Of a DNA stretch of 64,000 nt, positions 27,383-37,225 are shown one piece after another (the first letter of the stretch is position 1; each line of letters starts with the position of its first letter). Under the pieces are notes generated by a model. That model was not told the origin of the DNA. It ran no database searches and worked only from the letters and a program-made list of their open reading frames with translations. A program made the position numbers and the translations under genes. This stretch comes from BP-464 sp963825415 (GTDB lineage: Bacteria; Actinomycetota; Thermoleophilia; Solirubrobacterales; Solirubrobacteraceae): the NCBI GenBank assembly GCA_963825415.1, contig CAWGTD010000009.1, positions 186,001 through 250,000 on the forward strand, in the 5' to 3' direction.

Positions 27383-28881
27383 GCGTCGTCCGAGGCGGCT
27401 CGCCGCTGCAGCACGAGCAGGTGCGCACGATCTTCGAGAAGGGCGCGCCGGGGCGGCGTGCGTTCGTCTGCCCGGAGCTCGACGTGCCCGAGGCGCCCGA
27501 CGCCCTGCCCGAGCGGTTCCGCCGCGCCCGCGGGCCGCAGCTGCCCGAGCTGTCGGAGCCCGAGCTCGTCCGCCACTTCGTACGACTGTCAAAGCGCAAC
27601 TTCGACCTGGACTCGGGCTTCTATCCGCTCGGCTCGTGCACGATGAAGCACAACCCGCGCCTGCACGAGCGGGTGGCCGCGCTGCCTGGCCACGCCCGGC
27701 TGCATCCGCTCCAGAACCCCGCGCGGGCACAGGGTGCGCTGGAGCTGATGTGGCGGCTGGAGCGCTCGCTGTCGGAGATCGCCGGGCTGCCGCACGTCTC
27801 GCTGCAGCCCAGCGCCGGTTCGCACGGCGAGCTGGCCGGCGTGCTGCTGACGCGCGCCTACCACGCCGACCGGGGCGAGCCCGGTCGCACCAAGGTGCTG
27901 ACGCCCGACACCGCCCACGGCACCAACCCGGCGACGGTGACGATGGCCGGCCTGGAGGTCGTCAAGGTCGCGACGAACCCCGACGGCGGCGTCGACCTCG
28001 ACGACCTGCGGGCCAAGGCCGCAGACGACACCGCCTGCCTGATGCTGACCAACCCCAACACGCTTGGGATCTTCGACCCGAACATCGAGGAGATCGCGGC
28101 GGTCGTGCACGGGGTGGGGGGCACGCTCTACTACGACGGCGCGAACCTCAACGCGGTCATGGGCATCAGCCGGCCCGGCGACATGGGCTTCGACATCGTG
28201 CACTTCAACCTGCACAAGTCGTTCACGCAGCCACACGGCGGCGGCGGGCCGGGCTCGGGGCCGATCGCGGTTTCCGACCGGATCGAGCCCTACCTGATGG
28301 TCCCGCGGATCGTGCGTCGAGACGACGGCTCGTTCGACCTCGAGGAGGACGGGCGGCCGAAGTCGATCGGGCGCCTGCGCGGCTTCCAGGGCAACTACGG
28401 CACGTTCGTGCGCTCGTACGCCTACATCCGCTCGCTGGGCGCCGAAGGCCTGCGCGACGCGAGCGAGACGGCCGTGCTCAACGCCAACTACCTGCTGGCG
28501 CGGCTGCGCGAGCTCGGCGTGGCCGACCGCCTGCCGCTGGCGTTCGGCGAGCTGTGCATGCACGAGTTCGTCCTGTCCGGCGCGCCGATGAAGCGCGAGC
28601 TGAAGATCAAGACGCTCGATCTGGCCAAGCGCCTGCTCGACCACGGCTTCCACCCGCCGACCGTCTACTTCCCGCTGCTGGTCGACGAGGCGCTGCTGGT
28701 CGAGCCCACCGAGACCGAGACGCGCGAGACCCTCGACGCGTTCGCCGAGGCGCTCGCCGACATCCTGCGCGAGGCCGCCGAGGATCCCGAGATCGCTCGC
28801 GCGGCGCCCTACACGACGCCTGTTCGCCGCCTCGACGAGGCCGCCGCCGCCAAGCGGCCCGTCATCCGCCAGGCGCTTTGA
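27379..28881 (+). CDS. gcvPB: Glycine dehydrogenase (decarboxylating) subunit 2
   Basis: A 500-residue catalytic half of the P-protein. It contains FDLDSGFYPLGSCTMKHNPR, LQPSAGSHGELAGVLL, DTAHGTNPATVTMAG and the PLP-binding segment HFNLHKSFTQPHGGGGPG with the Schiff-base lysine. GcvPA and GcvPB together decarboxylate glycine and load the aminomethyl group onto GcvH. ATG 27379 overlaps the gcvPA stop. The frame is intact, unlike gcvPA. Confidence 0.97.
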   Translation: MSVVRGGSPLQHEQVRTIFEKGAPGRRAFVCPELDVPEAPDALPERFRRARGPQLPELSEPELVRHFVRLSKRNFDLDSGFYPLGSCTMKHNPRLHERVAALPGHARLHPLQNPARAQGALELMWRLERSLSEIAGLPHVSLQPSAGSHGELAGVLLTRAYHADRGEPGRTKVLTPDTAHGTNPATVTMAGLEVVKVATNPDGGVDLDDLRAKAADDTACLMLTNPNTLGIFDPNIEEIAAVVHGVGGTLYYDGANLNAVMGISRPGDMGFDIVHFNLHKSFTQPHGGGGPGSGPIAVSDRIEPYLMVPRIVRRDDGSFDLEEDGRPKSIGRLRGFQGNYGTFVRSYAYIRSLGAEGLRDASETAVLNANYLLARLRELGVADRLPLAFGELCMHEFVLSGAPMKRELKIKTLDLAKRLLDHGFHPPTVYFPLLVDEALLVEPTETETRETLDAFAEALADILREAAEDPEIARAAPYTTPVRRLDEAAAAKRPVIRQAL

Positions 28882-28902
28882 CCCAGACGCTCTAGACACC
28901 GT

Positions 28903-28950
28903 CCGGCCTCCGGCCGGGAGGGACCCACCTCCGGCGGCCACGTGGCCGCC
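28903..28950. terminator. Double palindromic hairpin element after gcvPB
   Basis: Two hairpins. The first is CCGGCC (28903-28908) with GGCCGG (28912-28917) around TCC. The second is an 18-bp perfect palindrome at 28933-28950, centred on CACGTG and flanked by direct CCTCCGGC repeats. They lie between the convergent ends of gcvPB and the DUF1360 gene and probably end transcription both ways. The CGGCC-TCC-GGCCG core and a nearby GACCCAC are shared with the 32-bp repeat of ftsL/murF. Confidence 0.55.
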
Positions 28951-28961
28951 TCCGGCACCCT

Positions 28962-29489
28962 CTAGGCCGAGCGGCTGAAGCGCTCGTCCGCGGCGTGGTC
29001 GCCGGCCTCCGCCGGCGGCGCCTGGGCCGCCCGCTGGGCGGCGTTGCTCGCCGCGCACAGCTGGGTGAAGCCGGCCTGGAGGAAGTCGCTGACCGCGCTG
29101 GTGCCGAGCAGGGCGGTGACGACGCGCGCCTCGCGCGGGCGGGTCAAGCGCAGGCCGACGAGCGCAAGCGAGCTCCAGGCCCCGACGCAGCGCGTGCAGC
29201 TCAGCAGCTCGCCGACCGCGTAGCGCAGGCCGTCGCCCTTGGGTCGGCGCTCGCCGCCGGGCAGCTCCTCGAGGAACGGCTCGCGGACCCACGTGTCGAC
29301 CTTCTCCTTCGAGATCAACTTGGCCAGCGCGAAGGCGGCGAGGCCGAGCGGCACGACCTCCGCTTGGCGGATCGGCTCGTCACCCTGGTCGCGGGCGGCG
29401 AGCAGCGTCGCGGCGACGAGCGCGCCGTAGCCGGCGCTCAGGACGGCGTAGTCGGTCGGCCGGGTCGGTGTCTGCGCAACGGAATCCAT
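28962..29489 (-). CDS. DUF1360-type membrane protein
   Basis: A 175-residue protein with two to three hydrophobic segments (YAVLSAGYGALVAATLLAA; VVPLGLAAFALAKLISKEKV; CTRCVGAWSSLALVGLRL). The KLISKEKVDTWVREPF segment and the CxxC (LLSCTRCVGAW) are characteristic of DUF1360 proteins. Function is unknown; some relatives are linked to spore or sporulation-like contexts, which cannot be inferred here. The ATG lies 127 bases from the divergent beta-propeller gene. Confidence 0.75.
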   Translation of the reverse strand: MDSVAQTPTRPTDYAVLSAGYGALVAATLLAARDQGDEPIRQAEVVPLGLAAFALAKLISKEKVDTWVREPFLEELPGGERRPKGDGLRYAVGELLSCTRCVGAWSSLALVGLRLTRPREARVVTALLGTSAVSDFLQAGFTQLCAASNAAQRAAQAPPAEAGDHAADERFSRSA

Positions 29490-29615
29490 TCCGTGGTCTC
29501 GCTACCCGGGCCCGGCGATGCGCACACGCGTCCAGTGCCCTTGCCCCCGCGACCGCATTGCGGATAGCGTCGCGCCGCGGCTTCGAATCTCAAGCAACGA
29601 GAAAGGGCGGGACGG

Positions 29616-30890
29616 ATGCAACGACTGCACAGGCGTCTGGGGGCGCCGCTCCTGGCGATCATCGGCTTTGCCGCTTTGGCGGCCGCCGCTCCGGCGGGCG
29701 CAGCGGTGGCGGTGCCGGGCGGATGGGTCTACACGGTCTCCAACGATCCGGGGCCGGGCGCCAACACCGTCGTGGCACTCGACTACTTCAGGACGGGGTC
29801 GCTGCGGCCCCTGCGTGCGCGCACGTTCCCGACGCGTGGCACCGGCGAGCGCTACGTCAAGGGCCAGTCGCTCGCCATCCTGGCGGGCGATCACCAGATC
29901 GCCACGAGCCCCGACAAGCGCTTCCTGCTGGCGGCCAACCAGGGCTCGAACACGATCGCGGTCTTCCGCATCAACCGCCGCACCGGCGGGATCACGCACG
30001 TGGCGGGCTCCCCGTTCCCGTCCGGCGGCGTGGGGCCGACGGCGATCGGCGTGTCCGGCCGCCGAGTCGTGGTGGCCAACAAGGGCATGCGCCCCGGCGA
30101 GCCGCCTCCGGGTGCCGGCAACCTCGTGAGCTTCAGGTTCTCCAGCGCGGGCCGGCTCACGCCGGTCTCGACAGTCGCTTCGCCCGGCGCGCCGCTGGAC
30201 GCCTCGATCGCGCCGAACGGCAGCACGGTGTTCGACAGCGACTTCCTGGCGTTCAAGCTGCACGTGCTGCACCTCGGCAGCGACGCCACGCTGACCGACG
30301 GTCCCGCCGGCCAGTTCGACTTCGATCCGGCCGTCACCGCGGACCGCTCGGCGCCGCCCGGCTTCCCGCCGGACGCGCCGAAGCTGGCGTTCGGCATCGG
30401 TGTTCACCCGACGCAGTCCTACGTCTATTACACCGCGACCGTGTCCGAGCGGATCGCGATCTACACGTACGACCCGGCGGGCAACATGACGTTCGTCAAG
30501 GCGGTCGACAACCCGGGCGTGGCGGCGCCGTGCTGGAACACCGTCACCCCGAACGGGCGCTACATGTACACGGCCAACCGGGTGACGAAGGACGTCACCG
30601 CGTGGCGGATCTCGCCCGACGGCGCCGACCTGACACGGCTGGGCGACTACAAGCTGCCCGAGGCGGGCGGCACGGGCAACATGGCGGTCTCCGCCGATGG
30701 CCGCACGTTGTTCGTCAACGCGGCCCACGACGACGCCGACATCCCGTTCGAGACGCCCGACGACGGCAACTTCGTCGAGGCCTTCCGGATCAACGGCGAC
30801 GGGTCGTTGCGAGCGCTGAGCGTGGCCGCCCTTCCGGTGCGCTTCAGCACGATTCCGCTGGGCCTGGCGACCGTCGGCTACCGCCGCTAG
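29616..30890 (+). CDS. Secreted lactonase-family beta-propeller protein 1
   Basis: A 424-residue exported protein. The signal peptide (about residues 1-33) ends APAGAAVA. Repeated blades follow the pattern SPDKRFLLAANQGSNTIAVF, TPNGRYMYTANRVTKDVTAW, SADGRTLFVNAA, typical of the 6-phosphogluconolactonase-like seven-bladed (YVTN/lactonase) family. Secretion argues against a role in the pentose phosphate pathway; a structural, binding or lactone-hydrolysing role outside the cell is possible. A GA-rich ribosome site precedes the ATG. It is followed by a hairpin and a paralogue. Confidence 0.82.
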   Translation: MQRLHRRLGAPLLAIIGFAALAAAAPAGAAVAVPGGWVYTVSNDPGPGANTVVALDYFRTGSLRPLRARTFPTRGTGERYVKGQSLAILAGDHQIATSPDKRFLLAANQGSNTIAVFRINRRTGGITHVAGSPFPSGGVGPTAIGVSGRRVVVANKGMRPGEPPPGAGNLVSFRFSSAGRLTPVSTVASPGAPLDASIAPNGSTVFDSDFLAFKLHVLHLGSDATLTDGPAGQFDFDPAVTADRSAPPGFPPDAPKLAFGIGVHPTQSYVYYTATVSERIAIYTYDPAGNMTFVKAVDNPGVAAPCWNTVTPNGRYMYTANRVTKDVTAWRISPDGADLTRLGDYKLPEAGGTGNMAVSADGRTLFVNAAHDDADIPFETPDDGNFVEAFRINGDGSLRALSVAALPVRFSTIPLGLATVGYRR

Positions 30891-30906
30891 CGGTCTGCAA
30901 TGGAAC

Positions 30907-30938
30907 ATGCCGCGGTCACGCCAACGTGGCCGCGGCAT
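30907..30938 (+). terminator. Hairpin terminator after beta-propeller 1
   Basis: A 14-bp stem (30907-30920 with 30925-30938, one G-U pair) around a CCAA loop, 17 bases after the stop codon. No strong T-run follows, so efficiency is uncertain. Confidence 0.6.
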
Positions 30939-31052
30939 TGACCTCGGCGACCCCGGGCGGATAGAAACACGCACACAGGTTCGGCGCGAATCGAGCGCCT
31001 CCCTCCGACAACCGACGGATTTCGCTCGACGAGCGGGAGAAAGGAACCCCAC

Positions 31053-32213
31053 ATGGTGTGGAAAAAGGCAGGCCGCACGGCGCTGACCGTTGCTGTCGCG
31101 ACCGTAGGAATCGGCGCGACGGCCGGAACCGCTCATGCGGCGGCCGGGCACGTCTACACGATGACCAACGCCGAGGCCGGCAACGCCGTCGTCGTCTTCA
31201 ACCGCGACTCGAAGGGCCGGCTCTACCAGGGCGGCGTCTACGAGACCGGCGGCAAGGGCATGGGCGGCAACCAGACCTTCCCGGTGCCGATCGCCGACTC
31301 CGACGGCCCGCTGCGACTGACGCCTGACGGCAAGGTTCTCTTCGCGACCAACATCGGCAGCAACTCGGTCACCTCCTTCCGCGTGCGGAAGAACACCCTC
31401 ATTCGCGTCCAGACCGTGGACTCGGGTGGCGTGCGGCCCAACGCGGTCGACGCGGCCAAGGGCTTCATGTACGTGACCAACGCCGAGTCGGCCACGATGA
31501 CGGGCTACCGCTACACGAGCAGCGGGCGCATGACGCCGATCGCCGGCTCGACGACGGCGCTGGCCGCTGACAGCCTGCCGGCGGCGGTGCGGATCGACCC
31601 TGAGCACGCCTACCTCGCCGTCACCGAGCGCGGGGCCAACCAGACCGCGCGGTACCCGCTGGACGCCTCCGGAGTCCCGGGTGCGCCGGTCAACTACCCG
31701 GCCGCCGCGGGGAGCGCGCATCCGTTCGCGCTGTTCCTGACCAGCAACGACGTGATGCTCACCGGCGACGAGGGCAACCCCCCGCCGGCCGGGCCGGGCG
31801 GTGACTCGCGGCTGAACTCGTTCAACGCGGCCGACACCAGCAACACCAACCCGATCGACACCCAGCCCGACGGGGAGACGGCGACCTGCTGGATCGAGCT
31901 GACCGGTAACGAGCGGTTCGGCTTCGCCACGTCGGCCCTCAGCGGCAACGTGACGACGTTCACCCTCGGCACGGACGGCAAGATCGCGGTGACCGGCGCG
32001 CAGCACGTGCCCGACTTCGTGGCGAGCGACATCGGTCGCTCGAGCGATTCGAGGTTCGTCTACGTGGTCAGCATCGACGTGGACCCGATGGCGCTGGCCT
32101 TCAAGTCCGCGCGGGTCGTGATCTACAGCGTCGGCTCGACCGGCCTGCTGACCAAGGTCGGGCAGACCCCGGCCAGCCTGCTGGGCAGCACCGCCGGCCT
32201 GCAGGCCCGCTGA
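31053..32213 (+). CDS. Secreted lactonase-family beta-propeller protein 2
   Basis: A 386-residue exported protein, paralogous to its upstream neighbour. The signal peptide (about residues 1-30) ends AGTAHAAAG. Blades include TNAEAGNAVVVFNRDSKGRL, TPDGKVLFATNIGSNSVTSF, YVTNAESATMTGYRY and SSDSRFVYVVS. A clear AGAAAGGA ribosome site precedes ATG 31053. Having its own terminators on both sides, it is a separate transcription unit. Function unknown beyond the fold; a tandem duplication of an extracellular propeller is the likely origin. Confidence 0.82.
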   Translation: MVWKKAGRTALTVAVATVGIGATAGTAHAAAGHVYTMTNAEAGNAVVVFNRDSKGRLYQGGVYETGGKGMGGNQTFPVPIADSDGPLRLTPDGKVLFATNIGSNSVTSFRVRKNTLIRVQTVDSGGVRPNAVDAAKGFMYVTNAESATMTGYRYTSSGRMTPIAGSTTALAADSLPAAVRIDPEHAYLAVTERGANQTARYPLDASGVPGAPVNYPAAAGSAHPFALFLTSNDVMLTGDEGNPPPAGPGGDSRLNSFNAADTSNTNPIDTQPDGETATCWIELTGNERFGFATSALSGNVTTFTLGTDGKIAVTGAQHVPDFVASDIGRSSDSRFVYVVSIDVDPMALAFKSARVVIYSVGSTGLLTKVGQTPASLLGSTAGLQAR

Positions 32214-32223
32214 TCTGGCAGCG

Positions 32224-32253
32224 CCGCGCCGCCCCCACGCGGGGGCGGCGCGG
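32224..32253 (+). terminator. Hairpin terminator after beta-propeller 2
   Basis: A perfect 13-bp GC-only stem (32224-32236 with 32241-32253) around ACGC, 10 bases after the stop of the second propeller gene and 31 bases before the decarboxylase ATG. Confidence 0.7.
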
Positions 32254-32284
32254 TGCACCAACCCCCGAGAGGAGTACGAGGATC

Positions 32285-34451
32285 ATGGCCAAGACCCCGC
32301 ACGAATCCCGCGCGGACGCTGCTGACATCTCCGCCTGGTTCCTCGGGCCCAAGGCCGAGCACGCCGACAACTTCGAGCGGACGGTGCACTACGTCCTGTC
32401 GGACTACGTGCACTGGCGGCGCAACTTCTTCCCGAACGACCCCACGGTCATCAGTCGCGAGCGGCGGCGGCAACACGAGCTCTTCCAGGATCGCCTCAAC
32501 GAGCAGCTCGACGAGATCCTCGGCGAGCTGAAGGCCGACTTCCCGTTCTTCCACCCGCGCTACATCGCGCACATGGTGTCCGAGCAGCTGACGCCCGCCG
32601 TCCTCGGGCTGATCGCCGGCGTCCTCTACAACCCCAACAACGTCTCCGAGGAGGCGGCGCCGGTCAGCGTGCGCCTCGAGCTCGAGGTCGGCCGCATGGT
32701 CGGCGAGATGCTCGGATTCGATCCCCAGCGGGTCTGGGCGCATCTGACATCCGGCGGCACGATCGCCAACCTCGAGGCGCTGTGGGGGGCGCGCAGGACA
32801 CAGTTCGCGCCGCTGGCGCTCAAGGACCTGTGTTCAGAGCACAAGCTCGACTTCGAGATCGAACTGCCCGGTGGCAACGGGAACGGTGTCGCTGGGAGGC
32901 GCCGACCCGGCACAGCTCGTGGCGTTGCGCCCTCATGCGGCGTTGCGGGTGCCACGGGCGCTGACGGCCTATCTCGTCAACGAGCACGTCGACGGATCCC
33001 GAGGTCGGCGGTCGAGATGGTCTCGACCGCGATCGACGAGAGCCAGTGGAACGTCGTCAAGCGCGGCTTCCACAACGTCGCCGCCAAACTGGGCAAGCAG
33101 CCTGTGGTCTTCGCCCCGGCGACGGCGCACTACTCGATCAAGAAGGCCTGCGCCCTGCTCGGCTACGGCCAGGACGCCCTGCACCTGGTCCCGATCAACA
33201 CGCACTTCCGCCAGGAGCCCGCCGTGCTGGAGTCGATGCTGCGCAGCGTCGGCGACGACGAGTACATCGCCTTCGTGATGGGGGTTGCCGGCACCAGCGA
33301 GGAGGGCGCCGTGGACCCGATCCACGAGTTCGTCGCGCTGCGCGACCGCTACGCGGCCGAGACCGGCAAGGACTTCTGGCTGCACGTCGACTGCGCGTGG
33401 GGCGGCTACGCGGCGAGCATCGTCCGCGGCCATGACATCGCTCCCCAGGCCGACCCCGTCAAGGAGGCCGCGGCCTACGCCGAGTCGATCGACGCGCGGC
33501 ATTCATTCAACGTCGACTTCGGCGACGGCCCCAGCCCCAGCCGAGAGGTCTTCTGGAGCGACCCCGACGTCATCCGCGCCTATCTGGCGATCGGCCAGGC
33601 CGACTCGGCGACGATCGACGCTCACAAGCAGGGCTACATCCCCTATCCAGCCGGGATCATCGTGTTCGCCGAGGGCCTGATCACCGAGCTGCTCACCGAG
33701 AAGGCGAACGTGACCTTCGAGCCCGAGGAGAAGACGTTCCGGGGTATCGAGGACCCGCCGACGATGGACGCCGTCGGCCCGTACATCATCGAGGGCTCCA
33801 AGCCGGGCTCGATGGCGATCAGCTGCTGGCTGGCCCACAAGACCGTCCCGCTGACGATCGACGGCCACGGCCAGATCGTCCGCGAGACGGTGGGGGCCTG
33901 CGCGCCAGCTCGCGCGCTACTTCGGCCTGCATGCGCGCCTGTTCGAGACGCTTCGAGGCCGACGACGGCATCGCCGAAGGCGACGGCGAGGGGTTCACGT
34001 TCATCCCGCATCCACGACCCCGACCTCAACATCCTGTGCTGGATCGCCCGGCCGATGGAGCGGACGGCGAACGGCCTGGTCCAGAACGACGCCTCGCTCG
34101 AGCGGCTCAACGTGATCAACGAGCAGATCTATCGCCGCATGGGCGAGATGGCCGACATCGGCGGCGAGAAGATGCCCTACGGGCATCCGGCGTTCGTGTC
34201 GCGCACCAAGCTCGAGCACACCGAGTACACGACCGACTCGATGCGCGACAGCGCTGGAGCGCATCGGGGTGGGCGCGGAGGAGTACGAGCGCGAGGGCCT
34301 GTTCATCCTGCGCTCGGTGGTGATGAACCCCTTCTACCGGCTGGCCGAGGACGAGGCCGGCAAGGACTACCTGCTCGACTACGTGCGCGAGATGCACCGC
34401 ACGGTGCGCGAGATCCTGCGCACTCAGGCCGGCGACCGCGCGGCGGTCTGA
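32285..34451 (+). CDS. Group II PLP-dependent decarboxylase, tyrosine-decarboxylase type, six frame breaks
   Basis: A large (about 720 residues when restored) PLP decarboxylase most like bacterial tyrosine decarboxylases. Features are HWRRNFFPNDPTVIS near the N-terminus, LTSGGTIANLEALWGAR, GVAGTSEEGAVDPIHEF, HVDCAWGGYAASI (cofactor-binding Asp) and ATIDAHKQGYIPYPAG (Schiff-base Lys). The substrate is probably an aromatic amino acid, inferred from the family only. The frame breaks near 32878, 32992, 33900, 33951, 34009 and 34250. Five are single extra bases and one is net two extra or one missing; the pieces read through as one protein to TGA 34449-34451. A GAGAGGAG ribosome site precedes ATG 32285. 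No amino acid/amine antiporter is adjacent. Confidence 0.82.
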
Positions 34452-34454
34452 GCC

Positions 34455-35413
34455 CTAGCGCGCGGCGCGGCGCACGAACAGCGTCTTGCGGCGGCCGGCG
34501 GTGCGCCCGTCGGTCGTCCTGGCCGACACCCGCACGATGTAGCGGCCGCGCTTGAGCTTGCGGCCGACCCGGCGGATCGTGTTGTTGCCGACCTTCCCCG
34601 CGGCGCGGTAGGTGGCGACGCGGTTGCCCGCCTTCTCCACGTACAGGGTGACCGCGGCCACGTCGTTGAGGCCGAAGCTGACGCTGGTGCCGCGGCGCCC
34701 CGCGCGCGGCCGCTCCGGAGCGAGGTCCAGCGGCGACATCACGAGCTTGGGCGGCGTGCAGCCCGCGATCGTGACCGTCGAGCTCGACGTCGCCTGCTCG
34801 CCGTTCTGGCTCGTGAACGCGCCGTTGAACGCGTAGTCGCCGCACTTGGCCGGGTTGGTGGCCAGCGAGCGCGGCGCGCCGTCGAGGCTGAGCGTGAAGC
34901 TCGTCGTCAGCGTGTTGGGCAGGCCGTCGAAGACGGTGTCGAAGCCGAAGTCGCTGCTGCGCAGCTCGACGAAGCCCTCGATCGTCTGATGCTGGTTGAG
35001 CATGTCGTTGTTCAAGAAGACGATCAGCTTGATCTTGTTGCCCGCGGGCCCGCCGTAGTGGACGGTGCCGGTCAGCTGGACCGGTAGCGCCAAGACCGAC
35101 GCCGTGGCGGCCGCGCTGCCGATCTTCGAGCCGTCGGGGCAGGCGCGCTGCGCCTCCTGCTCGGCGCTGCAGATGTCGAGCGACACGGCGTGCTCGGCGC
35201 CGTGAACCCGGCGGGGAACGAGACGCGCACCGTCTTGTTGGGCGTCTCGCCGCCGGCCTGCGTGATCGTGGAGGTGATCGCCGGCGGCGTCGACGGCGTC
35301 GTCGGGTCGATCGTGACGGCCAGCTTCGGCGCGTAGGCGGCGGACGCTGCCGTGGGCAGGGCGAGCGCCAGGAGGATGGCGAGGGCCCTCGCCAGGTGGG
35401 ACGGGCGAGGCAC
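34455..35413 (-). CDS. Secreted protein of unknown function, one frame break
   Basis: An exported protein of about 320 residues. I chose GTG 35413, giving a signal peptide ending LALPTAASA; ATG 35440 would overlap trpS. The first frame runs to about 35205 (TVRVSFPAGFT), and the rest continues in another frame as AVSLDICSAEQEAQRACPDG, SKIGSAAATASV and YGGPAGNKIKLIVFLNN. The shift is net one missing or two extra bases. The C-terminal 70 residues (RYIVRVSARTTDGRTAGRRK) resemble a beta-sandwich ending. Similar proteins are common secreted actinobacterial products without known role. It is divergent from trpS and convergent with the decarboxylase gene. Confidence 0.65.
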
Positions 35414-35438
35414 CGCCAGAGGGTAGCCTGCCGCCCGC

Positions 35439-36461
35439 ATGGCGCCGGTGATCTTCAGCGGGATCCAGCCCACGGGATCCAAACACCTGGGCAACTACAT
35501 CGGAGCGATCCTGCAGTACGTCGAAGGGCAGGATCGCGCCGATCCCGCGATCTACTGCATCGTCGACCTGCACGCGATCACGGTCGCCTACGACCCGGCC
35601 GAACTGCGCAGCGGCATCTACGACCTCACGGCGCTGCTGCTCGCCTCGGGGCTCGATCCCGACCGCTGCGTGCTGTTCCGCCAGAGCGACGTCCACGAGC
35701 ACACCGAGCTGTGCTGGCTGCTGGCCAGCTTGACCCCGCTCGGCGAGCTCAACCGCATGCACCAGTTCCGCGACAAGTCGGCGGCGCAGCGCGAGCTGGT
35801 CAGCTCGGGGCTGCTCTTCTACCCGGTGCTCCAGGCCGCCGACGTGCTCGCCTACCGCGCCGACGAGGTGCCCGTCGGCGAGGACCAGCGCGAGCATCTC
35901 GAGCTGATGCGCGACGTCGCGAAGCGCTTCAACTCGCGCTTCGGCAAGGACGTGCTCGTCGTTCCCCGCCACCGGATCCCGGAGGTGGGCGCGCGGATCA
36001 TGGATCTCCAGTACCCCGACCGCAAGATGTCGACGACGGGCGGCAGCGAGGAGGGGACGGTCTACGTCCTCGACGAGCCGAAGGCGATCGAGAAGAAGAT
36101 CAAGCGTGCGGTCACCGACCCCGACGACCCGCCGCGCATCGAGCGCTCGCCCGAGAAGCCCGGGGTGACCAACCTGATCGACGTGCTGGCCGTGGCGCGC
36201 GGCGAGAGCCCGGACGCCGTCGTGAGCTCGCTGGCCGACGCGCGTGGATACGGGGACCTCAAGGCGGCCACCGCGCAGGCGGTGATCGAGATGCTCGCGC
36301 CGGTGCGCGACGCCTTCGCGACGCTGCGCGCCGACGAGGCCACGCTCGAGGAGGTGCTGGCGGCAGGCGCCGAGAAGGCGCGGGCGATCGCGTCGCGGAC
36401 GCTCGCCGACGTGCGCGAGGTGATGGGCATCGGTCCTCCGCCGGGGCGCCCTCTACGCTGA
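35439..36461 (+). CDS. trpS: Tryptophanyl-tRNA synthetase
   Basis: A 340-residue class I synthetase that charges tRNA-Trp. The HIGH-equivalent region reads SGIQPTGSKHLGNYIGA and the KMSKS-equivalent is DRKMSTTGGSEEG. Other conserved parts include VDLHAIT, LGELNRMHQFRDKS, YPVLQAADVLAYRADEVPVG and EDQREHLELMRDVAKRFN. ATG 35439 gives a standard short N-terminus. The frame is intact. scpA starts 5 bases after its stop. Confidence 0.97.
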   Translation: MAPVIFSGIQPTGSKHLGNYIGAILQYVEGQDRADPAIYCIVDLHAITVAYDPAELRSGIYDLTALLLASGLDPDRCVLFRQSDVHEHTELCWLLASLTPLGELNRMHQFRDKSAAQRELVSSGLLFYPVLQAADVLAYRADEVPVGEDQREHLELMRDVAKRFNSRFGKDVLVVPRHRIPEVGARIMDLQYPDRKMSTTGGSEEGTVYVLDEPKAIEKKIKRAVTDPDDPPRIERSPEKPGVTNLIDVLAVARGESPDAVVSSLADARGYGDLKAATAQAVIEMLAPVRDAFATLRADEATLEEVLAAGAEKARAIASRTLADVREVMGIGPPPGRPLR

Positions 36462-36466
36462 CCACG

Positions 36467-37225
36467 GTGCTGATCGAGGACCTCGATCTCGATCTGGAGG
36501 TCTTCTCCGGGCCGTTCGACCTGCTGCTGACGCTCGTCCTCAAGGAGGAGGTCGATCTGATGGAGGTCCAGCTGGCCGAGGTGGTCATCACCTACCTGGA
36601 CTTCCTGCACGCGCGCGGCGAGCTCGACCTCGAGGCCGCGACGGAGTTCCTCGTGCTGATCGCCGCGCTGCTGGAGCTGAAGTCGCGCATGCTGCTGCCG
36701 CGCGAGGACGAGGAGCTGCTCGACCTCGATCCGGGCGAGGCGGCGGAGGAGCTGCTGGCGCGGATGCTCGAGGCGCGGCGCTACCGGGCGGCGGCCGATC
36801 ACATCGCCGGCCGGCTGGAGACCGAGTACGGCGTCCGCTACCGCTCCGCGCCGCTGCCGGGCTGGCTGCGCCGCGCGATGGTGGATTCGGCCCAGCTACC
36901 CGAGGCCGTCTACGCGCCGGCACGGCTCGGCAAGGCGATCGGCGGGCTGCTGCGCCACCCGCCCGAGGTGAGCCTGCGCCATCTCACGATTCCCCGCGTC
37001 TCCGTGGGCGAGCGCCTGGCGCACCTGCGCCATCTGCTGCGGCGCGGCGCCTGCTCGTTCGACGAGGCCGTGCAGGGCGCCGACAGGGTGACCGTCGCCG
37101 TGACCCTGTTCGCGCTGCTCGAGCTCTACAAGCAGGGCGAGGCGACGTGGCAGCAATCCGAGCCGTTCGGGGACATCCGGATCGAGGCCCAGGCGGCGCC
37201 GGCGCGTTCGGAGGCGGTGGCGTGA
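36467..37225 (+). CDS. scpA: Segregation and condensation protein ScpA
   Basis: A 252-residue kleisin of the SMC-ScpAB chromosome condensin. The N-terminal FSGPFDLLLTLVLKEEVDLM motif, the helix EFLVLIAALLELKSRMLLPR and the C-terminal winged-helix region (AVTLFALLELYKQGEATWQQ) are typical. GTG 36467 follows the trpS stop by 5 bases; the frame is open far upstream but without ScpA sequence. It overlaps scpB (GTGA). Confidence 0.95.
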   Translation: MLIEDLDLDLEVFSGPFDLLLTLVLKEEVDLMEVQLAEVVITYLDFLHARGELDLEAATEFLVLIAALLELKSRMLLPREDEELLDLDPGEAAEELLARMLEARRYRAAADHIAGRLETEYGVRYRSAPLPGWLRRAMVDSAQLPEAVYAPARLGKAIGGLLRHPPEVSLRHLTIPRVSVGERLAHLRHLLRRGACSFDEAVQGADRVTVAVTLFALLELYKQGEATWQQSEPFGDIRIEAQAAPARSEAVA

